Of a DNA stretch of 34,041 nt, positions 1 to 7,287 are shown piece after piece. This stretch comes from Planctomycetota bacterium (GTDB lineage Bacteria; Planctomycetota; Phycisphaerae; FEN-1346): positions 1-34,041 of the forward strand of contig JADHXV010000005.1 of the NCBI GenBank assembly GCA_016782785.1, given 5' to 3'. Each line of letters opens with the position of its first letter. Within the stretch, counting starts at the first letter, position 1. Made by a program: the position numbers and the translations under genes. The notes below the pieces were generated by a model. It searched no databases. It saw only the letters and a program-made list of their open reading frames with translations, and was not told the origin of the DNA.

Positions 1-33
1 ACGACCCACGTCGTGGCCCAAGGGGAGGGGTAG
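1..33 (+). CDS. possible C-terminal tail of a gene cut by the window edge
   Basis: Frame 1 is open from base 1 to a TAG at 31-33 and would encode TTHVVAQGEG. This may be the last ten codons of an upstream gene on the same strand as the pilus locus, but ten codons are too few to test coding bias. It is recorded only because nothing else explains these bases. Confidence 0.2.
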   Translation, partial: TTHVVAQGEG

Positions 34-191
34 CCTGTCAGAAAAACCTCACCGAATCTCGGTGTGGTGCGGAAGGCTGCGGGCCTGAGCCGCAGAGGAT
101 CCGACCGGACGCGTGATGCTGTAAGTTCTTTTCTTCGAAGGAGTTACATTCACGTCATGGCCGGGAGGTCCGTTCGCCGGCCTCCAGGCGT

Positions 192-219
192 TTGACATTC
201 GGGCGTACCCCTGTATGTT
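192..219 (+). promoter_or_regulatory. candidate sigma-70 promoter for the prepilin transcript
   Basis: A perfect TTGACA (192-197) is followed after 16 bases by TATGTT (214-219), which matches TATAAT at 4 of 6 positions. Transcription would start near 226, about 410 bases before the prepilin ATG. No better promoter is visible closer to the gene. The assignment rests on hexamers and spacing only. Confidence 0.4.
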
Positions 220-243
220 GTAGTATGTTGCCGGCGGGAGAAA

Positions 244-266
244 ACGATGGCCGCGGCGGCCATCGT
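244..266. promoter_or_regulatory. 23-bp perfect palindrome just downstream of the candidate promoter
   Basis: ACGATGGCCGC and GCGGCCATCGT are exact reverse complements around a single central G. It lies about 18-40 bases after the predicted start site, where it could be an operator or the first stem of the leader RNA. There is no T-tract, so it is not a classical terminator. Confidence 0.4.
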
Positions 267-636
267 CGCTCTATGGCCCTGCCTGTTAATATGGGCACTC
301 TGGAAATTGTAGGAAAACCTGTGAAGGCAGGTTGTGATTTCGCCGATACAAGTACCACCTTGAACCCAGCCGGGAACCTATCCATGGGATTCTTGGGAAT
401 GAATCGAGGTTGGCAGTTGGCAAGGAATCTGTCCGGCCTGTCGTGCCGCTGCCTGGTGATCCGCGCCGACAAAGGGGGTGATGCAACGCGGGGCGTGGCG
501 TCGGAGGACTGTTGCTAGCCGCCGCTCTCGGTGGGCGGCGAGACGAAAGGCCGGACAGAACCGTGTGTCAGAGGGGTACGTAAGACAAGGTCATTTGCCC
601 GTCCCGGGCGAAGCATCGCATGAAGGAGATCCAGGT

Positions 637-1140
637 ATGAAGCGTGCGGCGAAACAAGGTTTTACCCTGGTTGAGATTCTGATTGTGGTCATCATTCTGG
701 GCATCCTGGCGGCCATTGTGATCCCGCAGTTCACCTCGGCCTCGAGCGAGGCCCGCGTCAGCAACCTCATGACCAACCTCCAGACCATCCGAAGCCAGTT
801 GCTGCTCTACAAGACCCAGCACCTCGAGAACTACGCGGCCGACGGTGCCGGCGAGGGCCACGACGAGTTCGAGGACGAGATGTGCTCGTACAGCGATGAG
901 GACGGGGCCACCAACGCTACGCTCGATGCCGACCATCCCTTCGGGCCGTATCTGACGAGCGTCCCCGTCAACCCGCTCTCGGGCGACAACACGGTCCGGG
1001 TGGTCAACAACGCGGCTACGGTGTTCGCGGCGCCTGCGGCTAACGGCGGATGGTACTTCAACGCCGCCACCGGCGAATTCCGGGCCGACCTCGTCGATGC
1101 CCACACCACGACCGACGGCACACTACTGAACGAACTGTAA
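637..1140 (+). CDS. type IV major prepilin / GspG-type pseudopilin
   Basis: The 167-residue product is a class III signal-peptide prepilin. A short basic leader MKRAAKQG ends in the glycine cut by prepilin peptidase. The mature protein starts with phenylalanine in FTLVEILIVVIILGIL, with the conserved Glu5 (E13 of the precursor), and continues as the hydrophobic alpha-1 helix. The C-terminal half is acidic and ends with a GGWYFNAATGEF stretch typical of GspG-like pilins. ATG 637 was chosen because AGGAG (624-628) lies 8 bases upstream; the frame stays open to 478 but that extension would bury the leader. A strong terminator follows, so this gene is probably transcribed alone at a high level as the main subunit. 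Whether it builds a pilus or a secretion pseudopilus cannot be told from the protein. Confidence 0.9.
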   Translation: MKRAAKQGFTLVEILIVVIILGILAAIVIPQFTSASSEARVSNLMTNLQTIRSQLLLYKTQHLENYAADGAGEGHDEFEDEMCSYSDEDGATNATLDADHPFGPYLTSVPVNPLSGDNTVRVVNNAATVFAAPAANGGWYFNAATGEFRADLVDAHTTTDGTLLNEL

Positions 1141-1168
1141 TCGCTGTGGGTGCGCAGCGGTGACCGCC

Positions 1169-1196
1169 AGCCTCTTCGTGTAGGGGCGAAGAGGCT
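1169..1196 (+). other. 10-bp stem-loop after the prepilin gene
   Basis: AGCCTCTTCG (1169-1178) pairs exactly with CGAAGAGGCT (1187-1196) around an 8-base loop. It stands six bases before the intrinsic terminator and may stabilise the 3' end of the abundant pilin mRNA. Confidence 0.5.
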
Positions 1197-1201
1197 TGGA
1201 T

Positions 1202-1249
1202 CCGGAGGCAGGGACGCTTGGAGCGATCTCTGCCTCCGGTTGTTTTTTT
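1202..1249 (+). terminator. strong intrinsic terminator of the prepilin transcript
   Basis: CCGGAGGCAG (1202-1211) pairs with CTGCCTCCGG (1230-1239), followed by T-TGTTTTTTT (1240-1249). A 10-bp GC-rich stem followed by a U-tract is the classic Rho-independent form. It separates the prepilin from the genes that follow. Confidence 0.9.
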
Positions 1250-1478
1250 ATCGGCGGCCGCAGAGGGACACGGCATGCCGCCCAGCCGCCCCAGGCCGTG
1301 CCCCTACAGGCCCACGGTCCCCCAAGAGGCCTCGTTTCTACCGTCTTGGCAGGCACGAATGGCTTAAGGCCGGCCGCCGGCCATGCCGATAAACCGTACG
1401 CTTGGCCACCGACGGACGCGGAGCGTCCCGTTTTTTGGGCCATGCCTGTGAATCTGGGGGTTTTAGGGGGTTTGGAAA
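1250..1478 (+). other. structured leader between two terminators, upstream of the pilM operon
   Basis: No gene is supported here. The segment has strong self-complementarity, including a GGCCGGC/GCCGGCC-type core near 1369-1384, and ends in a second terminator-like hairpin at 1412-1436. No clear sigma-70 promoter could be assigned. Since genes from 1479 onward need a start of transcription downstream of 1249, this stretch probably contains their promoter and possibly an attenuator. Confidence 0.4.
1412..1436 (+). terminator. terminator-like hairpin with T6 tract in the leader of the pilus operon
   Basis: GGACGC (1414-1419), loop GGA, GCGTCC (1423-1428), then CG and TTTTTT (1431-1436). Flanking ACG/CGT can extend the stem with one bulge. 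It ends 43 bases before ATG 1479, a position suited to premature termination (attenuation). It could equally be the end of a short RNA made from 1250-1436. Confidence 0.6.
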
Positions 1479-1793
1479 ATGGCATCTCGCGATCTTCGGA
1501 CCATATCACACGCCCTTATCCTAGTGGCGTTCATGTTGGGTCTCATAGCGGCCGCCCTGTGGCTCCGCGGCGGAGGGCTCGAGCCCCAGGCGTCGGCGCA
1601 AGTCCGGCGGGTATCAACCGAGAAGGAAGGCGGCATCCCCGACTCCGGCCGCCAGCGCATGGACATGATCGCCGAACTCCAGAAGATCAACGGCCGGCTG
1701 GAAGCCATCGACTCGGCGCTGCGAGGCGGCACGTACCGCATCCAGACGCTGGAGGCCAAGGGCGACGCGAAGGCGGATCAAGGAGCGCGATAA
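1479..1793 (+). CDS. small single-pass membrane protein of the pilus operon, unrecognised
   Basis: A 104-residue protein not assigned to any family. Residues about 10-29 (ALILVAFMLGLIAAALWL) form one membrane helix near the N-terminus. Residues about 60-92 (MIAELQKINGRLEAIDSAL and onward) have the heptad-like spacing of a short coiled coil, predicted to lie outside the cytoplasm. The tail is charged. The gene ends TAATG, its stop sharing one base with the ATG of the minor prepilin, so the two are translationally coupled. Its position between two pilins suggests an accessory assembly or anchoring role, but this is inference from location alone. Confidence 0.65.
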   Translation: MASRDLRTISHALILVAFMLGLIAAALWLRGGGLEPQASAQVRRVSTEKEGGIPDSGRQRMDMIAELQKINGRLEAIDSALRGGTYRIQTLEAKGDAKADQGAR

Positions 1794-2329
1794 TGCGGAA
1801 CGGCACTTGCACGGCGGCCGGCACAGGCCGCGCGGGCGGCTTCACCCTGGTTGAACTGATCGTGGTCATCATCGTCCTGATGATTGCGGCGGCCGTGGTG
1901 ATTCCAAACATCGGCACGGCGTCCGACACGCAGGCGACCAGCGCTGCCCGCACCCTGGCTTCGGACCTCGAGATGGCCCGGAACCTGGCCCTGATGACCC
2001 AGCGCCCGCATACGGTGCTGTTCAGCCCGACACGGCAGTCCTACAAGATCGTGGCCGACTACAGCGGCGGCACGTACGCCGCTACGCAGGCCATTCCGCA
2101 CCCGGTGGTGGTCGGCAAGAGGTTCGAGGTGACGCTGGCCGAGCACAACGGCATGGGGAACGTCCAGGTCACGAACGTTTCGTTCGGCGGCGACGCCCGC
2201 GTGACGTTCGACGCCCTGGGCGACCCGTCATCGGCCGGCACCATCACGCTCCAGACCGCCGGCATGCAAATGGAAGTCTCAGTCGCCGGCCTGACGGGCA
2301 GCGTCTCGACGCACCGGGTGACGAACTAG
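1793..2329 (+). CDS. GspH/FimT-type minor prepilin
   Basis: The 178-residue precursor has a 16-residue leader ending in Gly16, then FTLVELIVVIIVLMIAAAVVI with the conserved Glu5 of the mature pilin (E21). The segment after the helix (ATSAARTLASDLEMARNLAL) matches the start of GspH/FimT minor pilins, followed by a beta-rich globular domain (about residues 65-175). Minor pilins of this class initiate the fibre or cap the pseudopilus at the inner membrane. ATG 1793 overlaps the previous stop and has AGGAG at 1781-1785. The leader is longer than usual and contains a cysteine (C6). Confidence 0.85.
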   Translation: MRNGTCTAAGTGRAGGFTLVELIVVIIVLMIAAAVVIPNIGTASDTQATSAARTLASDLEMARNLALMTQRPHTVLFSPTRQSYKIVADYSGGTYAATQAIPHPVVVGKRFEVTLAEHNGMGNVQVTNVSFGGDARVTFDALGDPSSAGTITLQTAGMQMEVSVAGLTGSVSTHRVTN

Positions 2330-2346
2330 CCGGGAAGGGGACGACG

Positions 2347-3447
2347 ATGGCCCAGTTGCCCATCGGCGTAGACATCGGAAGCACGGCGGTGCGGCTGGTC
2401 CAACTGTCGGGCAGCCGGCGCGACCTGCGGGTCGTTGACGCCGCCAAGTTCGTCATTCCGCGCGAGGCGATGGCCAGCGACAGCCGGCAGCGGACGTTCA
2501 TCGTCGAGCATCTCCGCCGCCTCGTCAAGGAACGCCGGTTCCGCGGCCGGGAGGCCGTCATGGCCCTGGCGCCGAGCCAGGTGGCTGTCCGCAATATCCG
2601 CATGCCCGACCTGGACGATGAGGAAATCGCCCAGGCCGTCACCTGGGAGGCCCAGAACAAGTTTCCGTTCGACACGGCCACGGCAGTCATCCAGTACCTG
2701 GAGGCCGGCCGGGTGCGCCAGGGCGACGAGGTGCTGGACGAGATCATCGTGTTCGCCTCGCCGCGGGTCGAGGTCGAAAGCCGCATCGAACTGGCCGCCG
2801 AGGCCCGGCTGGAACTGGTCAGCGTCGACACGGTCCCGTGCGCGGTCTTTCGCGGGTTCGAGCGGTTCCTCCAGCGGCGCGAGGACGAGGACATGGTCAG
2901 CGTATTCGCCGACATCGGGGCCGAGACGGCGGTGGCTATCTCCCGCGGCCGGGAGGTCGTGTTCGTCAAGACCATCCCGATCGGGGGCACGCTGTTCAAC
3001 CGGGTGGTGGGCGAGTGCCTGGACCTGGAGCCGGCCGAGGCCGAAGCCCTCCGCCGGCGCATCGCGTCGCGTACGGCCGCCGGCGAGGCCGACCCGCACG
3101 ACCGGGCCGCCCGGGCCGTCGCCGATGCCATCCGGCCGCACCTGGAAGACCTGGCCGACGAAATCGGTCTGTGCCTGCGCTATTACGGCGTGACGTTCCG
3201 CGGCGCGCGTCCGGAACAAATTGCATTCACCGGGGGCGAGGCCCATCACCCGCACGTGACGGCGACGCTGGCCGACCGCCTGGGCATGGAAGCGGCCGTG
3301 GCCGACCCGTTCCGAAACGTGCGGACGGACCACCTGGGCCCGGTGCTGGACCGTCGGGGGATTCGCGCCGAGTGGGCGACGGCGTTCGGTCTGAGCCTGA
3401 AGGGGTTCCACCTGGCCCACGACCACGCGGGCCAGTACGCCGCCTGA
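2347..3447 (+). CDS. pilM: PilM, actin-like ATPase of the pilus inner-membrane complex
   Basis: The 366-residue protein has the actin/FtsA fold signatures of PilM. The phosphate-1 loop is near the N-terminus (GVDIGSTAVRLVQL, residues 6-20). A second nucleotide motif lies about residue 195 (VFADIGAETAVAI), followed by the PilM-typical VKTIPIGG, and a late glycine motif about 295 (IAFTGGEA) completes the site. PilM is cytoplasmic, binds ATP, and docks on the N-terminal tail of PilN, linking the cytoplasmic motor to the periplasmic PilN-PilO-PilP ring. The order pilM-pilN-pilO-pilP-pilQ here is the conserved one. AGGGG precedes ATG 2347. It could be called GspL-like, but the intact actin core without a membrane segment favours PilM. 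Confidence 0.9.
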   Translation: MAQLPIGVDIGSTAVRLVQLSGSRRDLRVVDAAKFVIPREAMASDSRQRTFIVEHLRRLVKERRFRGREAVMALAPSQVAVRNIRMPDLDDEEIAQAVTWEAQNKFPFDTATAVIQYLEAGRVRQGDEVLDEIIVFASPRVEVESRIELAAEARLELVSVDTVPCAVFRGFERFLQRREDEDMVSVFADIGAETAVAISRGREVVFVKTIPIGGTLFNRVVGECLDLEPAEAEALRRRIASRTAAGEADPHDRAARAVADAIRPHLEDLADEIGLCLRYYGVTFRGARPEQIAFTGGEAHHPHVTATLADRLGMEAAVADPFRNVRTDHLGPVLDRRGIRAEWATAFGLSLKGFHLAHDHAGQYAA

Positions 3448-3465
3448 CGAAACGGAGATCGTGCC

Positions 3466-4056
3466 GTGCGCGAACTCGAATTCTTGCCGGAAGAGTACCT
3501 GCGGGCCCGCTTCCAGCGGCGGATCGGGTTTGTGCGCTCCTGGCTGCTGCTGGCGATCGGGTTGGCGATGGTGCTCTACAGTTTCCAGATGGGGACGTGG
3601 GTCCGCGACGCGCAGGCCGAGTTGGTGGCACTGCGCGGGTCGGGGGCGGCGGTGGCGCCCGACGTCGCCAAGGTCCGCATGCTCCGGGCCGAGGCGCGCG
3701 TGTACAACGAACGGCTCGAGCGGCTCGACGCCCTCCGGCCGGCCCTGGCCGTCACCAACATCCTGGCCGATGTCGTCCAGGCCGTTCCCGACGCGGTGGT
3801 CCTGGAGTGCCTGGACGTGAGCACGTCGCCCGCTGAGTGCGGCGAGAGCCTGACGGTGCGCGTCCAGGGCCTTGCCCGGAGCGAGGAGGGCGTCACCGCG
3901 ATGGTGGCCGGACTCGACGCCTTGCCGCGTTTCACGCAGACGATCCTGGTGGAATCGAGACTGGTCGACGAGACGCCGGACGGCCGGCGGGCTTTCGCCA
4001 TCGAGGCGGAGGTCGTCCCGGAGGCCGCCCCAACGGCGCCGTCCGCCAAGGAGTGA
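3466..4056 (+). CDS. pilN: PilN-like inner-membrane pilus assembly protein
   Basis: A 196-residue bitopic protein. The cytoplasmic N-terminus MRELEFLPEEYLRARF resembles the INLLP-type tail by which PilN binds PilM. One membrane helix follows (about 25-43, SWLLLAIGLAMVLYSFQMG), then a coiled coil (about 45-90) and a ferredoxin-like domain (about 105-185). The GTG start at 3466 has GGAG (3454-3457) 8 bases upstream and lies 18 bases after the pilM stop. PilN pairs with PilO as a periplasmic heterodimer. Assignment rests on topology, the tail motif and position; sequence conservation in this family is low. Confidence 0.8.
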   Translation: MRELEFLPEEYLRARFQRRIGFVRSWLLLAIGLAMVLYSFQMGTWVRDAQAELVALRGSGAAVAPDVAKVRMLRAEARVYNERLERLDALRPALAVTNILADVVQAVPDAVVLECLDVSTSPAECGESLTVRVQGLARSEEGVTAMVAGLDALPRFTQTILVESRLVDETPDGRRAFAIEAEVVPEAAPTAPSAKE

Positions 4057-4064
4057 GACGAACC

Positions 4065-4703
4065 GTGGCCGAGACCAACGCAACGCGGAAGCCGTCGACG
4101 AACGCCGGGCTCCGGCGACGCTGGGCCGTCGACCGCCGGCAACTGCTCATCCTGCTGGTGGCCGCCGTCATGCTCGCCAGTTTCGGCCTGTTCGTCCTGT
4201 GGCCGAAGCACGAGGAACTGACGCGCCTGGGCATGGCCGTGGGAAACGAGCGGTGCCTGCTGACGCAGCGCGTCTCGGCCAGCCACGAGGGCGTCCTCGT
4301 GTCGGCCCGGATCCCGAGCCTGCGCAAGGCCCGCGACAGCATCGAGCGCCGCCTGCCCGGCGAGCCGAACGTCGCCGAGTTCCTCCGCATGCTGGACGTG
4401 TGTGTGGCCCGGACGCCAACGGTCACGCAAGAGGTGGCCCGGTCGGCCGTCCCGTACACGGGGGGCACGCCGGCCATCGGGCTGTGCCTGATGCTCAAGG
4501 GGCCGTTCCTCGACGTGTACCGCGCCGTGGCCGGCATCGAGGGCATTGAACGGCTCAGCCGGTTCCGGCGGCTGCGGGTCAGCCAGGCCGACGCAGGCGG
4601 CAACGTGGTGGCCGAGGCCGAGATCCTCATCTACTACCTGCCCGACCAGAGCGAGGCAACGAATCAGACGTTGGCCCAGACGCAAGGCGAGACGCGCACC
4701 TGA
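4065..4703 (+). CDS. pilO: PilO-like inner-membrane pilus assembly protein
   Basis: A 212-residue product from GTG 4065, eight bases after the pilN stop, with AAGGAG (4048-4053) upstream. A basic cytoplasmic tail (to about 25) leads to one membrane helix (about 27-44, LLILLVAAVMLASFGLFVL). A helical linker and a C-terminal alpha/beta domain follow. In that domain, residues about 140-160 (LCLMLKGPFLDVYRAVAGIE) correspond to the PilO segment where LxGxYxxL is usual. PilO forms the periplasmic alignment complex with PilN and PilP. The start is inferred from the ribosome binding site; an ATG-free N-terminus makes GTG the natural choice. Confidence 0.75.
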   Translation: MAETNATRKPSTNAGLRRRWAVDRRQLLILLVAAVMLASFGLFVLWPKHEELTRLGMAVGNERCLLTQRVSASHEGVLVSARIPSLRKARDSIERRLPGEPNVAEFLRMLDVCVARTPTVTQEVARSAVPYTGGTPAIGLCLMLKGPFLDVYRAVAGIEGIERLSRFRRLRVSQADAGGNVVAEAEILIYYLPDQSEATNQTLAQTQGETRT

Positions 4704-4710
4704 GGCCGGC

Positions 4711-5319
4711 ATGAGGGAACCACGAACGATGGCGACACCGTCGAAACACGCGGGCCTTGGGGCAACGCTCCAGGCCTGGTTCTTCGGCGGCCGGCTCCGG
4801 CGGTGGGGGTCGGCGCGGAGCCGCTGGCTGAACGGCGGCCTGACGGTGGCCCTTCTGTTGGCGGGCGTGGTCGCCTGGGTCCTGGCCCTCGTGCAGCCCT
4901 GGACGGTCCGCGCGGCCGACCCCGGCATCGTGCCCGTCAAGGGGCAGTTGACGCCGGACCGGATGCGTGAGGCGGCCGAGGCGGCCAGCCGCGCGCTCGA
5001 CGCCCCGGCCCCGCTGGTGCCCAGGCTCGTTAGCCGGAACCCGTTCCGCTCGGCCGGCGCCCCGGCCGAGCCGCCGACAGCCGGCGGCGAGGCCGACGCG
5101 CTGGGCGTCGCGCCGACGCCCCGCGAGATCGCCGACGTCGTCAAGGACCTGAAACTTAAGGCGACCGTCCTCGGGCCGAACGGCCAGCGGTGGGCGGTCA
5201 TCAACGGCAGCACGTACCAGGAGGGGGAGGAGGTGGCCGGTCTGACGCTTGTCGAGGTCCGGGAAGACCGGGCCAGGCTCCGCCGGGCCGATGTCACGTG
5301 TGTCCTGAAAATGGACTGA
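4711..5319 (+). CDS. pilP: PilP / GspC-like periplasmic linker protein
   Basis: A 202-residue protein with a basic N-terminus and one membrane helix (about 43-62, LTVALLLAGVVAWVLALV). A proline/alanine-rich linker follows, then a C-terminal domain (about 145-202) with KATVLGPNGQRWAVINGSTY and EEVAGLTLVEV. That pattern, a GxNGxxWAVING strand followed by a GD/E-type turn, is the homology region shared by PilP and GspC, which contacts the N0 domain of the secretin. Unlike typical PilP it is anchored by a transmembrane helix, not a lipobox, which is more GspC-like. ATG 4729 is an alternative start with AGGGA upstream. The product sits immediately before the secretin gene, its expected partner. 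Confidence 0.7.
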   Translation: MREPRTMATPSKHAGLGATLQAWFFGGRLRRWGSARSRWLNGGLTVALLLAGVVAWVLALVQPWTVRAADPGIVPVKGQLTPDRMREAAEAASRALDAPAPLVPRLVSRNPFRSAGAPAEPPTAGGEADALGVAPTPREIADVVKDLKLKATVLGPNGQRWAVINGSTYQEGEEVAGLTLVEVREDRARLRRADVTCVLKMD

Positions 5320-5331
5320 GGAGGATGTGTC

Positions 5332-7287
5332 ATGGGGAGGGAGAGACCCCAACAACCGACCATGCGATGGCGACTGTTCCTGACGGCCGCGCTCCTCGTG
5401 GGCGCGTCGGCCGCCGGGGTCCTGGCGGCCGAACCGCCTGCGGCTGCGCCCACGCCACCGCCCGCCGAGACGGCCGCCCAGCCGGGCTCGGCCGTCAGCG
5501 GCAGCGGCAAGATTGAACTGCACGTCAAGGACGATGCCTTGGCCAACGTGCTGGAACTCTTGTCGCAGCAGTACCGGCTGAACATCGTGGCCAGCAAGCA
5601 GGCCACCGGCCGGGTCACGGCCGACCTCTACGACGTGACGGTCGAGGAGGCGCTCGACGCCGTCTGCAAGGCCGCCGGCCTCGGCTGGGTCCGCGAGGCC
5701 AACTGCATCTTCATCTACAGCAAGGAGGAACTCCAGGCCCAGGCCAAGGACGAGTCGCGCCTCGTGACCGAGGTCTTCGAGTTGAACTACCTCTCGTCGG
5801 CCGAGGCCGCCAAACTCCTGGAGCCGGTCAAGAGCGAGAAGGGCACCATCGCCGTCAGCAGCGCGCCGGAAGAGGGCATCCCCTCCGGGGCGGGCGGCGG
5901 CACGGGCGGCAACACCTTCTGCCTGCCCGACACGGCCGTGGTCCGCGACTTCCCCGAGAACGTCGAGCGGATGCGCGAGATCATCAAGAAGATGGACCGC
6001 CGGCCCCGCCAGGTTCTGGTCGAGGCCACCATCATCCAGGTCCAGTTGGACGACACCACGAGCCTGGGCGTCGACTTCAACGCCCTGGCCGGTGTCGATT
6101 TCCGCGACCTCTCCAACACCGCCACGCCCATCACCGACCCGACCATCATCCCCAACAACAACGCCACGACCGTGGACGCCGCCCAGGCGCCGTACGGCCA
6201 GGTGGCCCAGGTCGGGTTCGCCACGCAGGGCACGGGCCTGAACATCGGCGTCATCACCAATAACGTCTCGTTCTTCATCCACGCCCTCGAAACGGTGACC
6301 GACACCACCATCCTCAGCAACCCCAAGGTCCTGGCCCTGAACAAGCAGCGGGCCGAGGTCATGGTCGGCCAACGCCTCGGCTACAAGACCACCACGGTGA
6401 CCGAGACGGCCAACGTGGAGACCGTCGAGTTCCTCGACACGGGCACCCAGTTGATCTTCCGGCCGTTCATCAGCGACGACGGGTACGTCCGCATGGAAGT
6501 CCACCCGGAGGTCTCGTCCGGCGTCGTCGTGGCCGGACTGCCGCAGGAAACCACCACCGAGGTCACCTGCAACATCATGGTCAAGGACGGGCACACCATC
6601 GTCATCGGCGGCCTGTTCGACGAGGACGTCTCGGTCGGCCGGAGCCAGGTGCCGGGCCTGGGGAACATCCCCGGCCTGGGCTGGCTGTTCCGCAGCAAGG
6701 AAGATTCCACCACGCGCAACGAGATCATCGTTCTCCTGACGCCGCACATCATCGCCGACGAGGAAGACGCCGCCGCCCTCGGCGAAAGCATCCTCTCCGA
6801 CGCCAAACGCCGGTGCCTGGGTCTGAGGGAGGGCTTCAGTTTCTTCACCCGCGAACGCATCACCGTCGGCTACGTCCAGAAGGCCGAGGAGGCCTGGGCC
6901 CGGTACCAGCAGAGCGGCGCCAAGGCCGACCTCGACGACGCTCACTGGAACATGCAACTGGCCCTGAACGTGGCCCCGAACAATCTCAAGGCCCTGCGCC
7001 TGAAGGATAAGATCCTCACCGCCCGGACCGGCGAGCCGTACGCCCCGCCCAACGTCACCATCTGGGACAGGCTCCACGACCGGCTGCGGGCCATCGACGA
7101 GGTCCGCGGCGTGACGATGCCTCGCCTGCCGTACTTCCGCGTCCCCAGCCAGGACAAACCCAAGACCGACGCGCCGACCGCCCCCGCGAAGGATGCCCCG
7201 CAAGCCGGCTCCCGCCCGACTAACGAGAAGGCCAGCGCCGAGACGTCCCGCACGACCAAGACGAGGGAGGGAAACCATGCGAGTTAA
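5332..7287 (+). CDS. pilQ: PilQ/GspD-family outer-membrane secretin with C-terminal extension
   Basis: A 651-residue secretin, the gated outer-membrane channel for the pilus or secreted substrates. A signal peptide ends about residue 33 (LVGASAAGVLAA). An N0/STN-like domain follows a proline-rich linker (about 62-130, LHVKDDALANVLELLS to IFIYSKEE), then an N1/KH-type domain (about 135-220). The secretin core spans about 220-476. It includes LVEATIIQVQLDDTTSLGVDF, SNPKVLALNKQRAEVMVG, VGRSQVPGLGNIPGLGWLF and the final strand EIIVLLTPHII. About 175 residues then continue past the usual end, with a TPR-like helical stretch (about 510-565) and a Pro/Lys/Thr-rich tail. GAGGAGGA precedes ATG 5332. 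The last codons overlap the start of the TPR lipoprotein. Confidence 0.92.
   Translation: MGRERPQQPTMRWRLFLTAALLVGASAAGVLAAEPPAAAPTPPPAETAAQPGSAVSGSGKIELHVKDDALANVLELLSQQYRLNIVASKQATGRVTADLYDVTVEEALDAVCKAAGLGWVREANCIFIYSKEELQAQAKDESRLVTEVFELNYLSSAEAAKLLEPVKSEKGTIAVSSAPEEGIPSGAGGGTGGNTFCLPDTAVVRDFPENVERMREIIKKMDRRPRQVLVEATIIQVQLDDTTSLGVDFNALAGVDFRDLSNTATPITDPTIIPNNNATTVDAAQAPYGQVAQVGFATQGTGLNIGVITNNVSFFIHALETVTDTTILSNPKVLALNKQRAEVMVGQRLGYKTTTVTETANVETVEFLDTGTQLIFRPFISDDGYVRMEVHPEVSSGVVVAGLPQETTTEVTCNIMVKDGHTIVIGGLFDEDVSVGRSQVPGLGNIPGLGWLFRSKEDSTTRNEIIVLLTPHIIADEEDAAALGESILSDAKRRCLGLREGFSFFTRERITVGYVQKAEEAWARYQQSGAKADLDDAHWNMQLALNVAPNNLKALRLKDKILTARTGEPYAPPNVTIWDRLHDRLRAIDEVRGVTMPRLPYFRVPSQDKPKTDAPTAPAKDAPQAGSRPTNEKASAETSRTTKTREGNHAS

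Larger units (their letters stand above)
34..636 (+). other. long non-coding leader upstream of the major prepilin gene
   Basis: About 600 bases hold no convincing gene. The open frames here lack a good ribosome binding site and overlap one another on both strands. The segment from about 280 to 440 is visibly less GC-rich than the coding DNA around it. It contains several stem-loops: CACCGA/TCGGTG near 50-66, CTGCGG/CCGCAG near 77-97, an 11-bp perfect inverted repeat at 244-266, and AACCTG/CAGGTT at 316-333. A sigma-70-like promoter sits at 192-219, so the prepilin mRNA could have a 5' untranslated region of about 400 nt. No known riboswitch signature was recognised. Confidence 0.5.

Noticed and set aside
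60-100. SRP RNA-like GCGGAAGG stretch
   Set aside because: The invariant CCGGAAGG-AGCAGCC loop pair of bacterial SRP RNA is missing, so this is chance similarity.
155-518. Overlapping open frames of 66-108 codons on both strands of the leader before the prepilin
   Set aside because: They overlap one another, lack ribosome sites and have no coding bias; the region looks structured and non-coding.
34-636. c-di-GMP (GEMM) riboswitch in the prepilin leader
   Set aside because: It was sought because the locus encodes c-di-GMP proteins, but the conserved GCAAACC, GACGCAAAGCC and tetraloop-receptor elements are absent. TPP, cobalamin and fluoride signatures were also not seen.
34-640. Sigma-54 promoter for the prepilin
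   Set aside because: TGGC and TTGC pairs exist (for example near 421-515) but never with the fixed GG-to-GC spacing that sigma-54 needs.
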